Shown here: positions 23,053 through 40,134 of the stretch, one piece after another
How the letters are laid out: each line of letters starts with the position of its first letter
Numbering within the stretch: the stretch's first letter is position 1
Assembly: GCF_018130465.1 (NCBI RefSeq)
Contig: NZ_JAFCKJ010000014.1
Location: 124,001-188,000, forward strand
Length of the DNA: 64,000 nt
Source of the DNA: Bradyrhizobium canariense
GTDB lineage: Bacteria > Pseudomonadota > Alphaproteobacteria > Rhizobiales > Xanthobacteraceae
Reading direction: 5' to 3'
The notes under the pieces: model-generated
Told to the model about the DNA's origin: nothing
Database searches by the model: none
Seen by the model: the letters and a program-made list of their open reading frames with translations, nothing else
Program-made: the position numbers and the translations under genes

Positions 23053-25001
23053 GCCGGCGCGCCATGCGGTTGGTGGATCTGGTCGTTCCACAGCTTGCGA
23101 TAGGTGCCGTTCTTGGCGAGCAGCTCGGCATGCGAGCCGCGCTCGATCGCCCTGCCCCCTGAAATCACGATGATTTCGTCCATCTCGACCACCGAGGTCA
23201 GGCGGTGGGTCGACCAGATCATGGTGCGGCCCTTGGCAACCTTCAGCAGCGTGCGGTTGATCGCAGCTTCCGTGGTCTGGTCGAGTGCCGAAGTGGCTTC
23301 GTCCAGCAGCAGCACGGAGGGATTGCGGATGACCGCGCGCGCGATCGCGATGCGCTGGCGCTGGCCGCCCGACAAGGTATCGCCGCGCTCGCCCACCGGC
23401 GTGTCGTATCGCTGCGGCAGGCTCATGATGTAGCGGTGGATCTCGGCCTTCTTGGCCGCCTCCTCCACCTCCTCGTCGGACGCGCCCTCCTTGCCGAGCC
23501 GGATGTTCTCTCGGATCGACATGTTGAACAGCATATTCTCCTGGAACACCACCGCCATGCTCCGGCGCAGGGAATCCAGCGTCACCTTGCGGACGTCGAC
23601 GCCGTCGATGGTGACGCGCCCCTCGTCCGGCACGTAGAGCCGCAGGATCAGATTCAGCAGCGTGCTCTTGCCGGAGCCCGAGGGACCGACGATGGCAATG
23701 CGCTTGCCGACATTGAGCTTGAGGCTGAGATTGTCCAGCACCGGCGTCTGGCTGCCTTCGTACTGGAACGTCACGTGGTCGAAGGTGATGTCGTTGGTGA
23801 TGCGCGGCAGGTCGGGCGCTCCGGCACGATCGGCGCTGCGCGTGGGCTCGTCGAGCAGCTCTTGCATGTGACGAATCGCGGCTGCCGAGGAGATCGACAC
23901 GGGAATGAAATGCATCACATGGGCGATGTTGTAGGACACCTCCCAGAACGCGCTCTCGAAGGTGACGAAGGTGCCGATGGTGATCTGCCCCTTCGTCGCC
24001 AGATACGCGCCGATCGCGAGCACGACGAGATGCAGGAGCAGCACCGAGATGGTGACCGTCCGCTCCACCATGGTCGACAGGAACGCCGCCGAAGCCATCC
24101 GGTTTCGCGTCTCGTCGTTGCGAAAGGTGAAGAAGCCGAACATCCTGCGTTGCAGGCTGAACGCCTTGATCACGGCCTGCGCCGCCACGTTCTCCTGCAC
24201 CATGCCGAGCAATGCGGACTCGTTGAGCTTCTGCTCGTAATTCGCCTGGACAGCCTTCGGCGTGAGCATGCGCGGACCGATCAGCGTGATCGGAAACACC
24301 AGCAGCGCAACCACCGCGAGCTGCCAGTTCAGGAACACCATCAGGATGATGCCCGCGATCAGCTCCAGGAACGGCAGTGCCGCGCTGTTGGCAAAGGTCT
24401 TGACCGAGCCCTCGAAGGCTGCGAGGTCGACCGAGAAGCGCGACAGGATCTCGCCGCGCTTGGTGCGGCCGAAATAGGCTGCCGGCAGGTCCTGGACGTG
24501 CTCGAACAGCCGTTTGCGGACGTCCGAGATGATGCAGGCCGCAAGCCGCGCATCCCAGCGCTCGTACCAGACCGCGACGATCGAGGTGAAGATGCCGGCG
24601 ACCGCGAGCACGCCGAGGATCTTGTACAGCGCCTGGAAATCCTCCTCGCCGAGCGCGTCGTCGATCAAGTACTTCAGGCTGAGCGGCATGATGACGTTGA
24701 ATAGCGTCTCGACGAAGACGCCGAACGCCACGAAGGACAGCATCCGCTTGTAGTTGACCAGGAAGGGCTTGACGAAACCCAGGATGGTCGCGAGCGCGCC
24801 GGCGGCCTCGCGCGCGGTAAAGACGACGAGGTCCTCGTCCTCATCGTCGTCATCGAGCTCCAGCCCGCCATCCTCCTCGTCTTCATCGTCCTCGTCGTCT
24901 TCGAGGTCCGGCTTGGCGGCAGGGACGAGCTTGTCGTCGAGCTCGGCCGCCTCTTCCGCGGCGAGCTTCTGTTTGTCGGGCGGGAGGGGCTTGGACGCCA
25001 T
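22980..25001 (-). CDS. ABC transporter, fused permease and ATPase, with acidic terminal tails
   Basis: Type IV (exporter-type) half-transporter of 673 aa. After an acidic, probably disordered N-terminus (residues 32-57, nearly all Asp/Glu) come about six membrane segments (roughly 80-360). The nucleotide-binding domain has Walker A GPSGSGKST 439-447, signature LSGGQ 543-547, Walker B VLLLDE 563-568 and switch His599. The C-terminus (653-673) is again almost pure Asp/Glu. All catalytic residues are intact, so it should work as a homodimeric exporter of a lipid, peptide or small molecule. It lies 132 bases after the FAD/methyltransferase gene on the same strand and overlaps the convergent FAD oxidoreductase by 73 bases. 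Confidence 0.93.
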   Translation of the reverse strand: MASKPLPPDKQKLAAEEAAELDDKLVPAAKPDLEDDEDDEDEEDGGLELDDDDEDEDLVVFTAREAAGALATILGFVKPFLVNYKRMLSFVAFGVFVETLFNVIMPLSLKYLIDDALGEEDFQALYKILGVLAVAGIFTSIVAVWYERWDARLAACIISDVRKRLFEHVQDLPAAYFGRTKRGEILSRFSVDLAAFEGSVKTFANSAALPFLELIAGIILMVFLNWQLAVVALLVFPITLIGPRMLTPKAVQANYEQKLNESALLGMVQENVAAQAVIKAFSLQRRMFGFFTFRNDETRNRMASAAFLSTMVERTVTISVLLLHLVVLAIGAYLATKGQITIGTFVTFESAFWEVSYNIAHVMHFIPVSISSAAAIRHMQELLDEPTRSADRAGAPDLPRITNDITFDHVTFQYEGSQTPVLDNLSLKLNVGKRIAIVGPSGSGKSTLLNLILRLYVPDEGRVTIDGVDVRKVTLDSLRRSMAVVFQENMLFNMSIRENIRLGKEGASDEEVEEAAKKAEIHRYIMSLPQRYDTPVGERGDTLSGGQRQRIAIARAVIRNPSVLLLDEATSALDQTTEAAINRTLLKVAKGRTMIWSTHRLTSVVEMDEIIVISGGRAIERGSHAELLAKNGTYRKLWNDQIHQPHGAPAHVDEDSDDDDEDEDDLDEDDEEE

Positions 25002-25048
25002 GAAACCAACCGATGCTGACGGCCGGCATGACCGCAGAGAAAGCAGGA

Positions 25049-25067
25049 AATAGCGGCAACCGCTATT
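25049..25067 (-). other. 8-bp hairpin in the spacer before the ABC gene
   Basis: Perfect inverted repeat (25049-25056 with 25060-25067, three-base loop), about 48 bases upstream of the ABC transporter start. It has no T tract. It could set relative expression of the two genes, but this is only a guess. Confidence 0.3.
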
Positions 25068-25133
25068 GCATCGATTCTATGCGATCAGGATGAATTCGGC
25101 AAAACAATTGGCGAAGGCGGCCGCTTCAAGCGG

Positions 25134-27194
25134 CTAGTCGTCTTCCTCGTCCTCGACCTTGTCGAAAAAGGAATAGCGCAAGGAATCGGCGTCGGCGTAC
25201 CACTGGCCCGGGCCCTTGTTGGCGGCGAGCGTCGTCTCCCAGAGCGCGTCGGTGCAGTCCTTGCGGTGCATCGACAGGTCGAAGCCGTTGCCGAAGAACA
25301 GTTCGGACCATTCCCACCAGGTGCCGAGCTTCTTGACCCCGCGCAGGAGGTCGTAGCGGTCGATCAGTGCCGGCGCCATGTCCGAGGTGACCGAGCCGAA
25401 CACAAGGCCGGTCTTGACCACTCGGTTCAGCTCCTTGATCGCACGGACCACCTGCTTCGGGGAAACATGGCAGAGGCTGGTCTCGAACACGAAGTCGAAC
25501 GCCCCGTCCTTGAACGGCATGTCGGTGATCGAACCGAGCTTGTTGTACTTCTTCAGCGCCTTCGGCGTTCTGGCGTGAATGGCGCGGTTGTTCTCGATGC
25601 CCCAGGCATCGATGCCGCGATCGCGCAGCGCGCCGACGAGCTCGCCGCTGGCCGAGCCCGCGATCAGGAGCTTCGTGCCTTTGGCCTTGCCCCAGACGAT
25701 GCCGATCAGTTTTGTGAGATAGTCGGGATCCGTGAAGTGTTGCCATGCTTCGCTGTAAGGACCCTGGCCGCGATAATTGTCGAAATAGTCGCGATCGATC
25801 TTGTCCGAGAGCGGCTTGTCGTCCTGCGAACGCTCGCGGCGCAGGCGCATCATCTCGGTCAAGATGATGTCGGTCGCCGCGTCCGAGGAATCGAGCAGGC
25901 CGTTCAGCGTCGAGTCGAACAGATAGTCGCCGACCACCACGATTCCGGGATGTTCCTTCGGCTCGGGCCGGTGATTGGTCATGACGTCGCGCACGGGCAA
26001 GCCGCCGGGAATCGCGTTCACCGACGACAGCCAGCGGTGGATCTTGCCTTCCATGAAATGCGCGCGCGCATCGCCGAGCGATGCCGGCAGCGATTTCAGC
26101 GCGGCATCGATCAGCTCCTGGTCGGAGAGATTCGCAAAGGCCAGCGCGTCGGAGCCCGGAATCAGCCAGTTCAGCACGCCGTGCTTGCCCACATCATGGC
26201 GCGCGCCCTCGTTATAGACGCAGCAACCGCCGAAGGCCTCCGACATGAACCAGGCGCCGGCGATCTTGTCGCCCCAGAACGGGGTGTCGAACAGGATCGA
26301 GACACGCAAATAGTGCGCGGGCCGGTCGAAGTACGAGACGTGCTTGACCATCGACTTGCGGAGCTGTTCGCCCTCCCAGCCGACGGTCCCGAGCCAGGAA
26401 TGCGGCAGGCAGACCAGCACGAGGTCGAAGTCGCGCGTCTCCGGCCCCTTGCCGTTCATCATCTTGAGCTGATAGCGGCCGGTCGGCGCCTTGCCGACCG
26501 TGAGCACGCGGTGATTGAGCTGGATGTCGGCATTGACCTCCGACTGGAGGCACTCGATGAGCTGCTCGTTGCCGTTCTGGATGGAATAGAGGCCGATATA
26601 GCCGTCGACATCCATCAGGTAGTTCTTGAGCGCGTTGAGCCCGTTGGTGTTGTGGCTCTCGGTCGCGAGGTCCGAGCGCGCCATCACCTTGAAGAATCGC
26701 TTTGCAGTTTCGTCCTCGACCTCTTCGTCGAGCACCTGCTCGGCGGTCTTGTAGGCCCAGGGATTCTCGTTGTCGTGCGCGCCGACGCCCTCGTAATACT
26801 CGATCGGCGTCATCGCCTCGGCGCAGCGCTTACGGAACCCCTCGATCGCGGCCGCGGTCTTGGCGCCGTATTTGCGGCGCATGCCCGCGACGTCGTTGAG
26901 GAGCTCGCCGCCAAACTGCACCTGCTCGGCATCCATCGGAATGGTCTGCAAGCCGAAATGCTGGATCAACTCGCGCAACGGATCCGGCCCGGTCATCGAG
27001 TAGTCGTAGATCTCGGCAACGCCTGCCTCGTACATCGCGGGCGCGGAATCGAATTTGCGCGTGACGATCTTGCCGCCGAGCCGGTCGGATGCCTCGTAGA
27101 TGGTGACGCGGCAGAGGTCGCCGAGCTTGCGCTTCAGATACCAAGCGCTCATCAGCCCGCCGGGCCCGCCGCCTACGATTGCGAGATCAAGCAT
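25134..27194 (-). CDS. FAD-dependent amine-oxidase-like domain fused to a methyltransferase-like domain
   Basis: Two-domain protein of 686 aa. Residues 1-445 form a flavin amine-oxidase/phytoene-desaturase-like part: GGGPGG at 8-13, YEASDRLGGK at 33-42, and a C-terminal FAD-binding segment VVVGDYLFDSTLNG at 419-432. Residues about 470-675 look like a class I SAM methyltransferase (LLIAGSASGELV for motif I at 509-520, DFVFETSLCHV at 567-577), though motif I lacks the usual GxGxG. The last residues are acidic (VEDEEDD), like the ABC protein encoded next. Order and sequence differ from MnmC, which has methyltransferase first. Function is unknown; a tailoring role on a compound exported by the ABC protein is inference. 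Confidence 0.82.
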   Translation of the reverse strand: MLDLAIVGGGPGGLMSAWYLKRKLGDLCRVTIYEASDRLGGKIVTRKFDSAPAMYEAGVAEIYDYSMTGPDPLRELIQHFGLQTIPMDAEQVQFGGELLNDVAGMRRKYGAKTAAAIEGFRKRCAEAMTPIEYYEGVGAHDNENPWAYKTAEQVLDEEVEDETAKRFFKVMARSDLATESHNTNGLNALKNYLMDVDGYIGLYSIQNGNEQLIECLQSEVNADIQLNHRVLTVGKAPTGRYQLKMMNGKGPETRDFDLVLVCLPHSWLGTVGWEGEQLRKSMVKHVSYFDRPAHYLRVSILFDTPFWGDKIAGAWFMSEAFGGCCVYNEGARHDVGKHGVLNWLIPGSDALAFANLSDQELIDAALKSLPASLGDARAHFMEGKIHRWLSSVNAIPGGLPVRDVMTNHRPEPKEHPGIVVVGDYLFDSTLNGLLDSSDAATDIILTEMMRLRRERSQDDKPLSDKIDRDYFDNYRGQGPYSEAWQHFTDPDYLTKLIGIVWGKAKGTKLLIAGSASGELVGALRDRGIDAWGIENNRAIHARTPKALKKYNKLGSITDMPFKDGAFDFVFETSLCHVSPKQVVRAIKELNRVVKTGLVFGSVTSDMAPALIDRYDLLRGVKKLGTWWEWSELFFGNGFDLSMHRKDCTDALWETTLAANKGPGQWYADADSLRYSFFDKVEDEEDD

Positions 27195-27328
27195 GAAAAT
27201 TCCGTGGTCTCCGGCCCGCCCCCTTCACGGGACCACCCGGTCTAAGCTCTCATAACAGAAGCGCTTTTGCGCCTGAAGGAAAGATGAACAAAGGTTGATC
27301 CTGCACCGCAACAGGGAAACAAAGCAGC

Positions 27329-27355
27329 AAAAAGGCCGGCTTGCGCCGGCCTTTT
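27329..27355 (-). terminator. Rho-independent terminator after rpoC
   Basis: Stem 27331-27340 with 27345-27354 (10 bp, GC core) and a four-base loop, flanked by A and T runs so it can act on either strand. It begins about 32 bases after the rpoC stop and isolates the rpo operon from the FAD/ABC block. Confidence 0.92.
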
Positions 27356-27386
27356 CATTGTCCTCGGTATTCCTACGGATGAACGA

Positions 27387-31583
<4,197 letters not shown>

Positions 31584-31676
31584 CGTCTTCTCCTCGCGTG
31601 CCGGTCGCCTCCGGCAGCAAATTCGAAAATCACTATGCGGGGCGCCCTGCCCTCGCGACGCGGGGACTGGGCGCCG

Positions 31677-31701
31677 ATGCCCGGCCGTTCAGGCCGGGCA
31701 T
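31677..31701 (-). other. 10-bp hairpin between rpoB and rpoC
   Basis: Perfect inverted repeat (31677-31686 with 31692-31701, five-base loop) 11 bases downstream of the rpoB stop on the minus strand. There is no T tract. A processing or stability element in the 128-base spacer is the likely role. Confidence 0.5.
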
Positions 31702-31711
31702 GAGGGTCGTG

Positions 31712-35827
<4,116 letters not shown>

Positions 35828-36310
35828 CGTGGCCTCTCATTTTCGTCGCCCGATCTGGGCGCGCCCTCCGGAACGCGGCTACCGCCGCTCCCCGGGTTGA
35901 ATTTTTCGAACCCGCTTTGGGGGCCGGAGACTCAGTTTCAGGTAGGAATGTCCTGAATCTGTTCTTCAGACCTTCAAAACGCAAAACGACGCGCGGGGCG
36001 CAGTAGCGCGCCCGCCCGTCACAACCAACCTCTTCACGGACTGCAAAAGCCCGAAATAGCGTGCTCTCCCAACGGCTTACAGGGAAATCCGGAATCCCTG
36101 CCCACCGCGCTTTCGTGCTGCCGACCCGATATGGGGCGACATTAGTGCAGATTCGAGGGGTAAACCCTCAAATCCCCACACTTTTTCGTGTTCGGCCTGC
36201 GTCGGGTCGTTCCGTCGCACGCCTTTTGCATCTGGCCCACCCTTTTGGGGAGTGGACCGAGATCCCGGTTGCGCTGATGCTCACCGGGATCTCGTGCCAG
36301 CAAGCGTTGC
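35828..36310. other. Gene-free spacer between rplL and rpoB
   Basis: About 480 bases with no supportable gene. Next to rplL it holds a 12-bp hairpin (36258-36294), and smaller stems occur near 36080-36100 and 36154-36168. I found no convincing promoter for rpoB. The arrangement resembles the rplL-rpoB attenuator/processing region of E. coli, by position only. Confidence 0.6.
36258..36294 (-). other. 12-bp hairpin after rplL, possible attenuator or RNase III site
   Basis: Perfect inverted repeat (36258-36269 with 36283-36294) and a 13-base loop, 16 bases downstream of the rplL stop on the minus strand. There is no T tract, which argues for processing or partial attenuation more than full termination. 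Confidence 0.55.
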
Positions 36311-36688
36311 TTACTTGAGCTCAACCTTCGCGCCAGCCTTCTCGAGCTGGGCCTTGAGCTTCTCGGCTTCGTCCTTGTTCACGCCTTCCTTGACAGGCTT
36401 CGGCGCGCCCTCGACGAGGTCCTTTGCTTCCTTCAGGCCCAGGCCGGTGATGGCGCGGACTTCCTTGATGACCTCGATCTTCTTGTCGCCGGCGGCGGCA
36501 AGAACGACCGTGAACTCGGTCTTCTCTTCAGCCGGAGCGGCGGCAGCGCCACCACCAGCCGGGCCGGCCACGGCGACAGCCGCGGCAGCCGAAACGCCCC
36601 ACTTCTCCTCGAGGAGCTTCGCGAGTTCGGCAGCTTCGAGCACGGTGAGGCTCGAGAGGTCGTCAACGATCTTCTGCAGGTCAGCCAT
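36311..36688 (-). CDS. rplL: 50S ribosomal protein L7/L12
   Basis: Stalk protein L7/L12 of 125 aa, present in multiple copies on L10 and the docking site for translation GTPases such as EF-Tu and EF-G. It has the N-terminal dimer helix pair ([19 protein letters not shown]), an Ala/Gly/Pro-rich hinge at about residues 34-52, and the C-terminal domain with [21 protein letters not shown]. It lies 54 bases after rplJ. Confidence 0.98.
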   Translation of the reverse strand: MADLQKIVDDLSSLTVLEAAELAKLLEEKWGVSAAAAVAVAGPAGGGAAAAPAEEKTEFTVVLAAAGDKKIEVIKEVRAITGLGLKEAKDLVEGAPKPVKEGVNKDEAEKLKAQLEKAGAKVELK

Positions 36689-36742
36689 TGTTCAGTTTCC
36701 TTGAATGTAAGTCTGGTTCGGGTTTGAGTTTTGCGAAGGGCG

Positions 36743-37261
36743 TCAGGCCGCTTCGCCCTTTGAGGCATAAGCCTGGATGACGCGCGCGAGCTTGCCCGCG
36801 GGCGCGTTGGCGAGCTGAGCGATCTTGGTCGCCGGGGCCACAAGCAGGCCGACGATCTTGGCGCGCAGTTCGTCAAGCGACGGCAGCGAGGCAAGTGCCT
36901 TCACGCCGTCGACATTCAGGACGGTCTTTCCCATCGAGCCGCCAATGATGACGAACTTTTCGTTCGCCTTGGCGAATTCGACGGCGACCTTTGGCGCCGC
37001 TACCGGATCGTCCGAAGTGGCGATCACGGTCGGTCCCTTCAGCATGGGGCCGATGGCAACGACGTCAGTGCCTTCAAGAGCAATTTTGGCGAGACGGTTC
37101 TTCGAGACCTTCACCGAGGCGCCAGCCTGCTTCATCTGCATGCGCAGCTTCTGCATCTGGGCAACGGTCAGGCCGGAATATTTGGCAACGACCGCGACGC
37201 TCGTGGTCTTGAAGACCCCATTGAGCTGTTCGACCGCTTCCTTTTTTGCCGCTCGTTCCAC
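36743..37261 (-). CDS. rplJ: 50S ribosomal protein L10
   Basis: L10 of 172 aa, the base of the L7/L12 stalk and, in E. coli, the autogenous repressor of its operon. I chose the GTG at 37261 (protein begins [15 protein letters not shown]): it gives the usual family length and has a GAAAGAG ribosome-binding site 6-7 bases upstream, whereas the in-frame ATG at 37288 adds nine residues and has no such site. The conserved block [16 protein letters not shown] is intact. Confidence 0.95.
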   Translation of the reverse strand: MERAAKKEAVEQLNGVFKTTSVAVVAKYSGLTVAQMQKLRMQMKQAGASVKVSKNRLAKIALEGTDVVAIGPMLKGPTVIATSDDPVAAPKVAVEFAKANEKFVIIGGSMGKTVLNVDGVKALASLPSLDELRAKIVGLLVAPATKIAQLANAPAGKLARVIQAYASKGEAA

Positions 37262-37832
37262 AGCAAGCTCTTTCCGGTTGGCGGTCATCGCGAAAGCGGG
37301 ACCGCCGGGTTGCACCCATCGTCCCGCCCAAACCTGAACCTCAGGGCCAAACCCATCGGACACGCCGGGCAAGACGACAATTCAAAGCCTGCCCTCCGGG
37401 AGCTCCTGAGAGCCCACGGCGTGTCGAGGTCCGAACCAAACCCATTCCGCAACCGACCCTAAGGCGGACACGAAGTGAAATCCGGTCTTCACCCGTCTAT
37501 GCAGGCCATGCGATTAAGCCATTGAGAAATCGAAATTCCTCGCGGGCGCCTGCAGTCTTGGACAGGACAAGGTCAGCCGGCGAACCGCCCGACCTCTGCC
37601 CGCATCCCACACCCGACGGGTTTCCCTCCTTTTCCGGCAAATCCTCACGGACGCCCTGAAAAAGAATGATCTCCATCGCTTGTTTTCGGAATGCGTGCAC
37701 GAACGCGCCAGCCGAGGCCGGCACGTCCGGAAGCGGTTCTTTAACCGCTCGGGGCCGGCTTGCCAAGAGCAAAATTCACACCAGTTCCAATCCGTTGCCG
37801 CTGGCGCTTGACCCGGGCCGACAAGGGCCGAT
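37262..37832. other. Leader and spacer upstream of rplJ
   Basis: About 570 bases without a supportable gene, on the 5-prime side of rplJ. A weak promoter-like pair on the minus strand (TTGGCA 37766-37761, TTAAAG 37744-37739, 16-base spacer) overlaps a 7-bp hairpin at 37732-37749. In many bacteria the rplJ leader folds to bind L10-L7/L12; a comparable fold could lie within 37290-37480 but I cannot verify it by eye. Confidence 0.45.
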
Positions 37833-38786
37833 TCAGGCTCCTTTGACCCCGTAAGGCAGCGGCTTGCCCTCGAAAAACGCGGTCAGATTCGCCAGCACGC
37901 AGTTCTGCATGGCGACGTGTGATTCCAGGGTGTGGCCGCCGAGATGGGGAGCGAACACGACGTTGGGCAGCGCCGTCAGCGCGTCCGGGGCGTGCGGTTC
38001 CTTGTCGTAGACGTCGAGACCGGCGCCGGCGATGGTCTTCTCGGTGAGCGCCGCGACCAGGGCTTTCTCGTCGATCACCGAGCCGCGGGAGATGTTGACG
38101 ACATAGCCGTCCGTCCCGAGGCGCTTGAGGATATCGGCGCTGACGGCATGCTGGGTCTCGGCCCCTGCCCGGACCGCGATCATCAGCACGCTGCACCAGT
38201 CGGCGAGCGCCTCCAGCGTCGGGAAATATTGATAGGGCAGATCGTACCTGCTGCGGCTGAAATAGCCGACTTCGCTCTCGAAGGACGCGCAGCGCGCCGC
38301 GATCTTGCGGCCGATCTCGCCCATGCCGTAGACGCCGATGCGGCGGCCCGGCATGCCGGCCTGCGGGCGCATCATCGGCGAGGGTTTTGACGCGGCCCAG
38401 TCGCCGCTTCGGACGTACTGGTCGGCAACCAGGAGCCGCCGCGTCGCCGCAAGCATCAGGGTCATCGCGATGTCGGCGACCGAGGCCGCATTGGCGCCGG
38501 GGCTATGCCCGACCGCGATGTTGCGGGCAGCAGCGGCCTTCAGGTCAACACCGTCATAGCCGGTGCCGTAGCAGACGATGGCGCCGAGCTTCGGAAACAG
38601 GTTCATCGCCTCCGCGCCCAGCGGCGTGCCGCCGGCGGTGAGCACCGCGCGGATGCCGCCGAGCTCGTCGGCCGAAAACACCTCGCGCGCCGGCTTGCCG
38701 CCGGTGTCGAGCAGCTCGAACCGCTCGGCGAAGCGCGCCATCATCGTCTTGGGAAAGCGCGAGTAGATCAGGACCTTGTCAGTCAT
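37833..38786 (-). CDS. D-isomer-specific 2-hydroxyacid dehydrogenase family protein
   Basis: NAD(P)-dependent D-2-hydroxyacid dehydrogenase of 317 aa, the family of glyoxylate/hydroxypyruvate reductases and D-lactate dehydrogenase. The nucleotide-binding motif is GVYGMGEIG in the middle of the chain, followed by VNISRGSVIDEKAL with the active-site Arg region and by the catalytic His in PHLGGHT near the C-terminus. Substrate cannot be assigned. The gene sits between rplA and rplJ on the same strand, splitting the usually adjacent rplKA and rplJL pairs. A terminator-like hairpin separates it from rplA, so it probably has its own expression. Confidence 0.92.
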   Translation of the reverse strand: MTDKVLIYSRFPKTMMARFAERFELLDTGGKPAREVFSADELGGIRAVLTAGGTPLGAEAMNLFPKLGAIVCYGTGYDGVDLKAAAARNIAVGHSPGANAASVADIAMTLMLAATRRLLVADQYVRSGDWAASKPSPMMRPQAGMPGRRIGVYGMGEIGRKIAARCASFESEVGYFSRSRYDLPYQYFPTLEALADWCSVLMIAVRAGAETQHAVSADILKRLGTDGYVVNISRGSVIDEKALVAALTEKTIAGAGLDVYDKEPHAPDALTALPNVVFAPHLGGHTLESHVAMQNCVLANLTAFFEGKPLPYGVKGA

Positions 38787-38820
38787 TGTTCTTGTTTCCA
38801 GTGAACGCCGTCACAAACGA

Positions 38821-38856
38821 CGAGGGGCGGAACTGGTTGCCCAATTCCGCCCCTCG
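38821..38856 (-). terminator. Terminator-like hairpin after rplA
   Basis: Perfect 12-bp GC-rich stem (38821-38832 with 38845-38856, 12-base loop) 20 bases downstream of the rplA stop. The T tract that follows on the minus strand is short and broken (TCGTTTG), so termination may be partial. Confidence 0.6.
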
Positions 38857-38876
38857 CCTCATGCAATTTACGAACC

Positions 38877-39569
38877 TTAGCCGAGAATAGTGCCCGGCTC
38901 GACCTTCACGCCGGGGCCCATCGACGAGGACACCGCAACGCGCTGGATGTAGGTGCCCTTGGAACCGGCCGGCTTGGCCTTGGAGACAGCGTCAGCCAGA
39001 GCCTTGATGTTCTCGACCAGCTTCTCCTCGGAGAACGAGGCCTTGCCAACGCCAGCCTGCAGGATGCCGGCCTTCTCGACACGGAACTCGACCGAGCCGC
39101 CCTTGGCACCCTTCACCGCGCCGGTGACGTCCATGGTCACAGTGCCGATCTTCGGGTTCGGCATCAGGCCGCGCGGGCCGAGCACCTTACCGAGGCGGCC
39201 GACCAGCGGCATCATGTCGGGGGTTGCGATACAGCGGTCGAAATCGATCGTGCCGTTCTGCACCTTCTCGACCAGGTCCTCGGCGCCGACGACATCGGCA
39301 CCCGCAGCCTTGGCCTCGTCGGCCTTGGCGCCGCGGGCGAACACGCCAACGCGGAGCGTACGGCCGGTGCCGTTCGGCAGGGTCACCACACCGCGGACCA
39401 TCTGGTCGGCGTGACGCGGATCGACACCGAGATTGATCGCGACCTCGATGGTCTCGTCGAACTTCGCTTTCGCGCGTTCCTTGACCATCTTAATGGCGTC
39501 CGCCAGCGGATAAAGCTTTTCGCGATCAACACCTTCGCGGGCTTTGCTCAAACGTTTTCCGATTGCCAT
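38877..39569 (-). CDS. rplA: 50S ribosomal protein L1
   Basis: L1 of 230 aa, the mobile stalk protein that handles deacylated tRNA at the E site and, in E. coli, represses the L11 operon. Conserved: [20 protein letters not shown] and [15 protein letters not shown]. It lies six bases after rplK, so the two are co-translated. Confidence 0.98.
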   Translation of the reverse strand: MAIGKRLSKAREGVDREKLYPLADAIKMVKERAKAKFDETIEVAINLGVDPRHADQMVRGVVTLPNGTGRTLRVGVFARGAKADEAKAAGADVVGAEDLVEKVQNGTIDFDRCIATPDMMPLVGRLGKVLGPRGLMPNPKIGTVTMDVTGAVKGAKGGSVEFRVEKAGILQAGVGKASFSEEKLVENIKALADAVSKAKPAGSKGTYIQRVAVSSSMGPGVKVEPGTILG

Positions 39570-39575
39570 GACCGC

Positions 39576-40004
39576 TTACCCCGCCACTTCCAGACCCATC
39601 GAACGGGCAGAGCCCTCGACCATCTTCATGGCCGATTCGATGGAATCGCAATTGAGATCCTTCATCTTCTTCTCGGCGATCTCGCGCACCTGCGCCTTGG
39701 TCACCGCGCCGGCCTTGTCACGGCCCGGCGCCTTGGAGCCGGACTGAATCTTGGCAGCCTGCTTGAGGAAGAAGGACATCGGCGGCGTCTTCATCTCGAA
39801 GGTGAAGGAACGGTCCGCATAAATGGTGATGACCACCGGGATCGGGGTATTCTTCTCTTCCTTCTGGGTCTGGGCGTTGAACGCCTTGCAGAACTCCATG
39901 ATGTTGAGACCGCGCTGACCGAGCGCGGGACCGATCGGGGGCGAAGGATTCGCCGCACCGGCCGGGACCTGAAGCTTCAGGTATCCGGTCACTTTCTTTG
40001 CCAT
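39576..40004 (-). CDS. rplK: 50S ribosomal protein L11
   Basis: L11 of 142 aa, at the GTPase-associated center and needed for RelA activation. The N-terminal proline-rich part [17 protein letters not shown] (thiostrepton-binding face) and the C-terminal rRNA-binding domain are normal. It lies 130 bases after nusG. Confidence 0.98.
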   Translation of the reverse strand: MAKKVTGYLKLQVPAGAANPSPPIGPALGQRGLNIMEFCKAFNAQTQKEEKNTPIPVVITIYADRSFTFEMKTPPMSFFLKQAAKIQSGSKAPGRDKAGAVTKAQVREIAEKKMKDLNCDSIESAMKMVEGSARSMGLEVAG

Positions 40005-40104
40005 GTAACGCTCCTGTTGGGCCGGCCTGGACCGGCGGTTTCAGGTTCGTGGTCTGGGTCGGATGCGGCTGGCAACCGCCCTCTCCCTCCCACGGCCTCT
40101 TGTT

Positions 40105-40126
40105 GCGCGAGACCGAAGTCTCGCGC
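40105..40126 (-). other. 9-bp hairpin with TTCG loop after nusG
   Basis: Perfect stem 40105-40113 with 40118-40126 closing a tetraloop that reads TTCG on the minus strand, nine bases downstream of the nusG stop. With no T tract it is probably a stability element in the nusG-rplK spacer. Confidence 0.5.
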
Positions 40127-40134
40127 CTACCCGA

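Noticed and set aside
22907-23131. Short Thr/Met/Arg-rich frame over the ABC/FAD overlap
   Set aside because: A third-frame reading of the triplet repeat; both flanking genes explain the DNA.
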